6,272 nucleotides of DNA from Limousia pullorum (lineage in GTDB: Bacteria; Bacillota; Clostridia; Oscillospirales; Acutalibacteraceae), in assembly GCA_018714545.1 (NCBI GenBank), contig DVNG01000107.1, positions 1 to 6,272 on the forward strand. The letters run 5' to 3'. The notes below the pieces were generated by a model that was not told where the DNA came from, ran no database searches, and saw only the letters and a program-made list of their open reading frames with translations. The position numbers were made by a program, and so were the translations under genes. This document shows, one piece after another, positions 5,071 through 6,272 of the stretch (its first letter is position 1; each line of letters begins with the position of its first letter).

Positions 5071-5895
5071 TTAAAACTGCTGAAAGGCTGAAGTGTTTGC
5101 CACAGGAATATTTTGATTTACAGCGGTTTTAAACTTGTTTTTGTACTTGTTTTCAAGGTAAAAGCTGAAAATTATCATTGTTACAAAGAAATAGGGAGTA
5201 ATCCACAAAATGGGAATTATAAAAAACCCCAGCAAATACCAAGGGATAAAACTCAGGTAAAATAGGATAATATTGCCTTTTTGGTTTTGACAAATTTCCT
5301 TTGAACGGCGGAAATGTGCATTGCTGTTTATCTGAGGCATCATTGTGAATGCTGTGGCAGCATAAAAAAGAGATGTACAGAGATATACAAACAGGATAAG
5401 CCCCAAAACAATGAAAATTGAAAATACCGCCGCTCCCACAAGGGGATTGGTTGTGTTTTTCAGGGGAGTGAAAACAAACAGCATAACAACTCCTAAAAGA
5501 GGGAGAAAGGATATTAAAAGCCTTGCCAGAACTCTTATTAAAAGAGAAAAGCTGAATTTCAAGGCGCACTTATAAAGTCCGTTGCCGCCGTAATAAAATA
5601 TTTCCGATAATTTCGGCTGTTCATCCCTTGCAATAAGCAGAAACAGTCTGTAGCATCCCAAAAACAAGGGGGAGAAGAAAAACATAGCTGCTGCGCAGAA
5701 TATTCCCTGAATAACAGGCAGTAAAAATCCCGTTTGTTCTATACCGGGAATAAGGCTTCCCAAAAGTCCTATAAGATATGATAAATAATTTCCCGCCGCA
5801 GCTGTTAAAAGGCAAACCATCACGGCTCCCACGGAAAGGGAAATTCCCCCATGGGAGAGCTTGGCTTTTGCGGTAAGTTTTAAAGCTTTAAACAA
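5071..5895 (-). CDS. DUF975-like integral membrane protein
   Basis: This 274-residue, very hydrophobic protein has about six predicted membrane segments (roughly 18-48, 56-90, 112-143, 152-180, 208-226 and 226-248). The motif pattern resembles the DUF975 family. A segment FFFSPLFLGCYRLFLLIARDEQPKLSEIF (72-100) corresponds to the family's 'GP-x-x-x-G ... F' block. The C-terminal block runs from SKEICQNQKGNI (198-209) through LSFIPWYLLG (214-223) to PYFFVTMIIFSFYLE (234-248). The function of the family is not established to my knowledge, and I assign none. The start is TTG at 5893-5895, chosen because GGAGGAG lies 9 nt upstream and no ATG or GTG is better placed. It begins 26 nt after the dipeptidase stop codon, so the two are probably co-transcribed. 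The tail (249-274) is polar and poorly conserved in appearance. Confidence 0.75.
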   Translation of the reverse strand: MFKALKLTAKAKLSHGGISLSVGAVMVCLLTAAAGNYLSYLIGLLGSLIPGIEQTGFLLPVIQGIFCAAAMFFFSPLFLGCYRLFLLIARDEQPKLSEIFYYGGNGLYKCALKFSFSLLIRVLARLLISFLPLLGVVMLFVFTPLKNTTNPLVGAAVFSIFIVLGLILFVYLCTSLFYAATAFTMMPQINSNAHFRRSKEICQNQKGNIILFYLSFIPWYLLGFFIIPILWITPYFFVTMIIFSFYLENKYKNKFKTAVNQNIPVANTSAFQQF

Positions 5896-5904
5896 CTTTT
5901 TCAG

Positions 5905-5911
5905 CTCCTCC
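5905..5911 (-). promoter_or_regulatory. Ribosome binding site supporting a TTG start
   Basis: GGAGGAG on the - strand is 9 nt upstream of TTG at 5893-5895. It sits inside the 26-nt gap after the dipeptidase stop codon. Its strength and spacing are the main reason for accepting the rare initiation codon of the DUF975-like gene. Confidence 0.8.
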
Positions 5912-5921
5912 GAAGATATTA

Positions 5922-6272
5922 TCAGTCCTCTACAGCCATTTTGTACATGGCTTCAAGGCAGATTTGAGCGTGCAGGAAAAACTTTTCTGCGTCAATGCTT
6001 TCGTTTGCCTGGTGAAGTCCACATTCATCATCAGGAAAAACTCCGCCGAATGCAAGGCCTTTTCCGCCAAGTGTCTTAGCGTAAGTGCCGCCGCCGGTTG
6101 TGTAAAGGTTTGGATATTCTCCCATAATGTCCTTGTATGCTTCGCTTAAAAGGTTTACAAGCTTGCTGTCCTTTTCAAAGTAAACAGGCTTTTCGTGTTT
6201 GATAATTCTGAAATTAAGACCCTCGTACTTTGCGGCTGAGAAAACTCTGTCGATTATATCCTTGCCGTTTAC
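5922..6272 (-). CDS. pepV: PepV/Sapep-type M20 dipeptidase, C-terminal part only
   Basis: The C-terminal 116 residues of a metal-dependent dipeptidase of family M20 are encoded here; the rest lies beyond the right edge. The frame is open from the edge to a TGA at 5922-5924. Recognisable PepV-like blocks are HEKPVYFEKDSKLVNLL (26-42 of the visible part), TTGGGTYAKTL (58-68) and LAFGGVFPDDECGLHQANESI (73-93). In M20 enzymes the last metal-ligand histidine lies in the HQ.NE segment, here H87 of the visible part (codon 6012-6014). The enzyme cleaves dipeptides in the cytoplasm during peptide use. There is no sign of truncation other than the window edge. It is the likely first gene of a two-gene run with the DUF975-like gene. 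The family is clear; the symbol is by resemblance. Confidence 0.9.
   Translation of the reverse strand, partial: VNGKDIIDRVFSAAKYEGLNFRIIKHEKPVYFEKDSKLVNLLSEAYKDIMGEYPNLYTTGGGTYAKTLGGKGLAFGGVFPDDECGLHQANESIDAEKFFLHAQICLEAMYKMAVED

Noticed and set aside
5153..5569. 138-codon - strand frame overlapping the DUF975-like gene
   Set aside because: It is in another frame of a gene with a strong ribosome site and coherent membrane segments. The alternative translation is Cys-, His- and Ser-rich with no pattern.
1..6272. Mobile elements, CRISPR arrays, tRNA or rRNA genes, toxin-antitoxin or phage genes
   Set aside because: I saw no spaced direct repeats, terminal inverted repeats, transposase or integrase motifs, tRNA-like cloverleaf or conserved rRNA segment on either strand.

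Overview
The window looks like chromosomal DNA from a low-to-moderate GC, Gram-positive member of the Clostridia, possibly a gut Oscillospiraceae or Eubacterium-like organism. The grounds are AGGAGG-type ribosome sites, near-consensus sigma-A promoters, hairpin-plus-U-tract terminators, solitary ECF vitamin transporter S components, a THF riboswitch (a class found mainly in Firmicutes) and a cytoplasmic type I pullulanase. The species cannot be named from the sequence. There is no mobile element, CRISPR array, tRNA or rRNA.

Layout: the left third (55-2171, + strand) is a monocistronic type I pullulanase gene. It is preceded by the terminator of an upstream gene lying outside the window, and it ends at a bidirectional terminator (2224-2257) shared with a convergent gene. 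Everything to the right is on the - strand. In transcription order from the right edge these are: the C-terminal end of a PepV-type M20 dipeptidase (5922-6272, cut by the edge); a DUF975-like membrane protein with a TTG start (5071-5895); a consensus promoter, FMN riboswitch and terminator leading to the riboflavin transporter S component ribU (4132-4770); a second near-consensus promoter, THF riboswitch and terminator leading to the folate transporter S component folT (3313-3900); the folT terminator; and a separately promoted EamA/DMT-family transporter (2261-3187).

The core of the window is a two-vitamin uptake block. RibU and FolT are both substrate-binding membrane subunits that need a shared EcfA-EcfA'-EcfT energising module, which is not encoded here. 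Each gene has its own promoter and its own cofactor-sensing leader: FMN for riboflavin uptake and tetrahydrofolate for folate uptake. No intrinsic terminator separates ribU from the folT promoter, or the DUF975 gene from the ribU promoter. Read-through transcripts would therefore pass two riboswitches in series. The folT leader also appears to carry a second control hairpin that buries the Shine-Dalgarno sequence, downstream of the riboswitch terminator.

I did not find a wholly new system. The most notable features are the nested riboswitch arrangement and the apparently two-layer folT expression platform.
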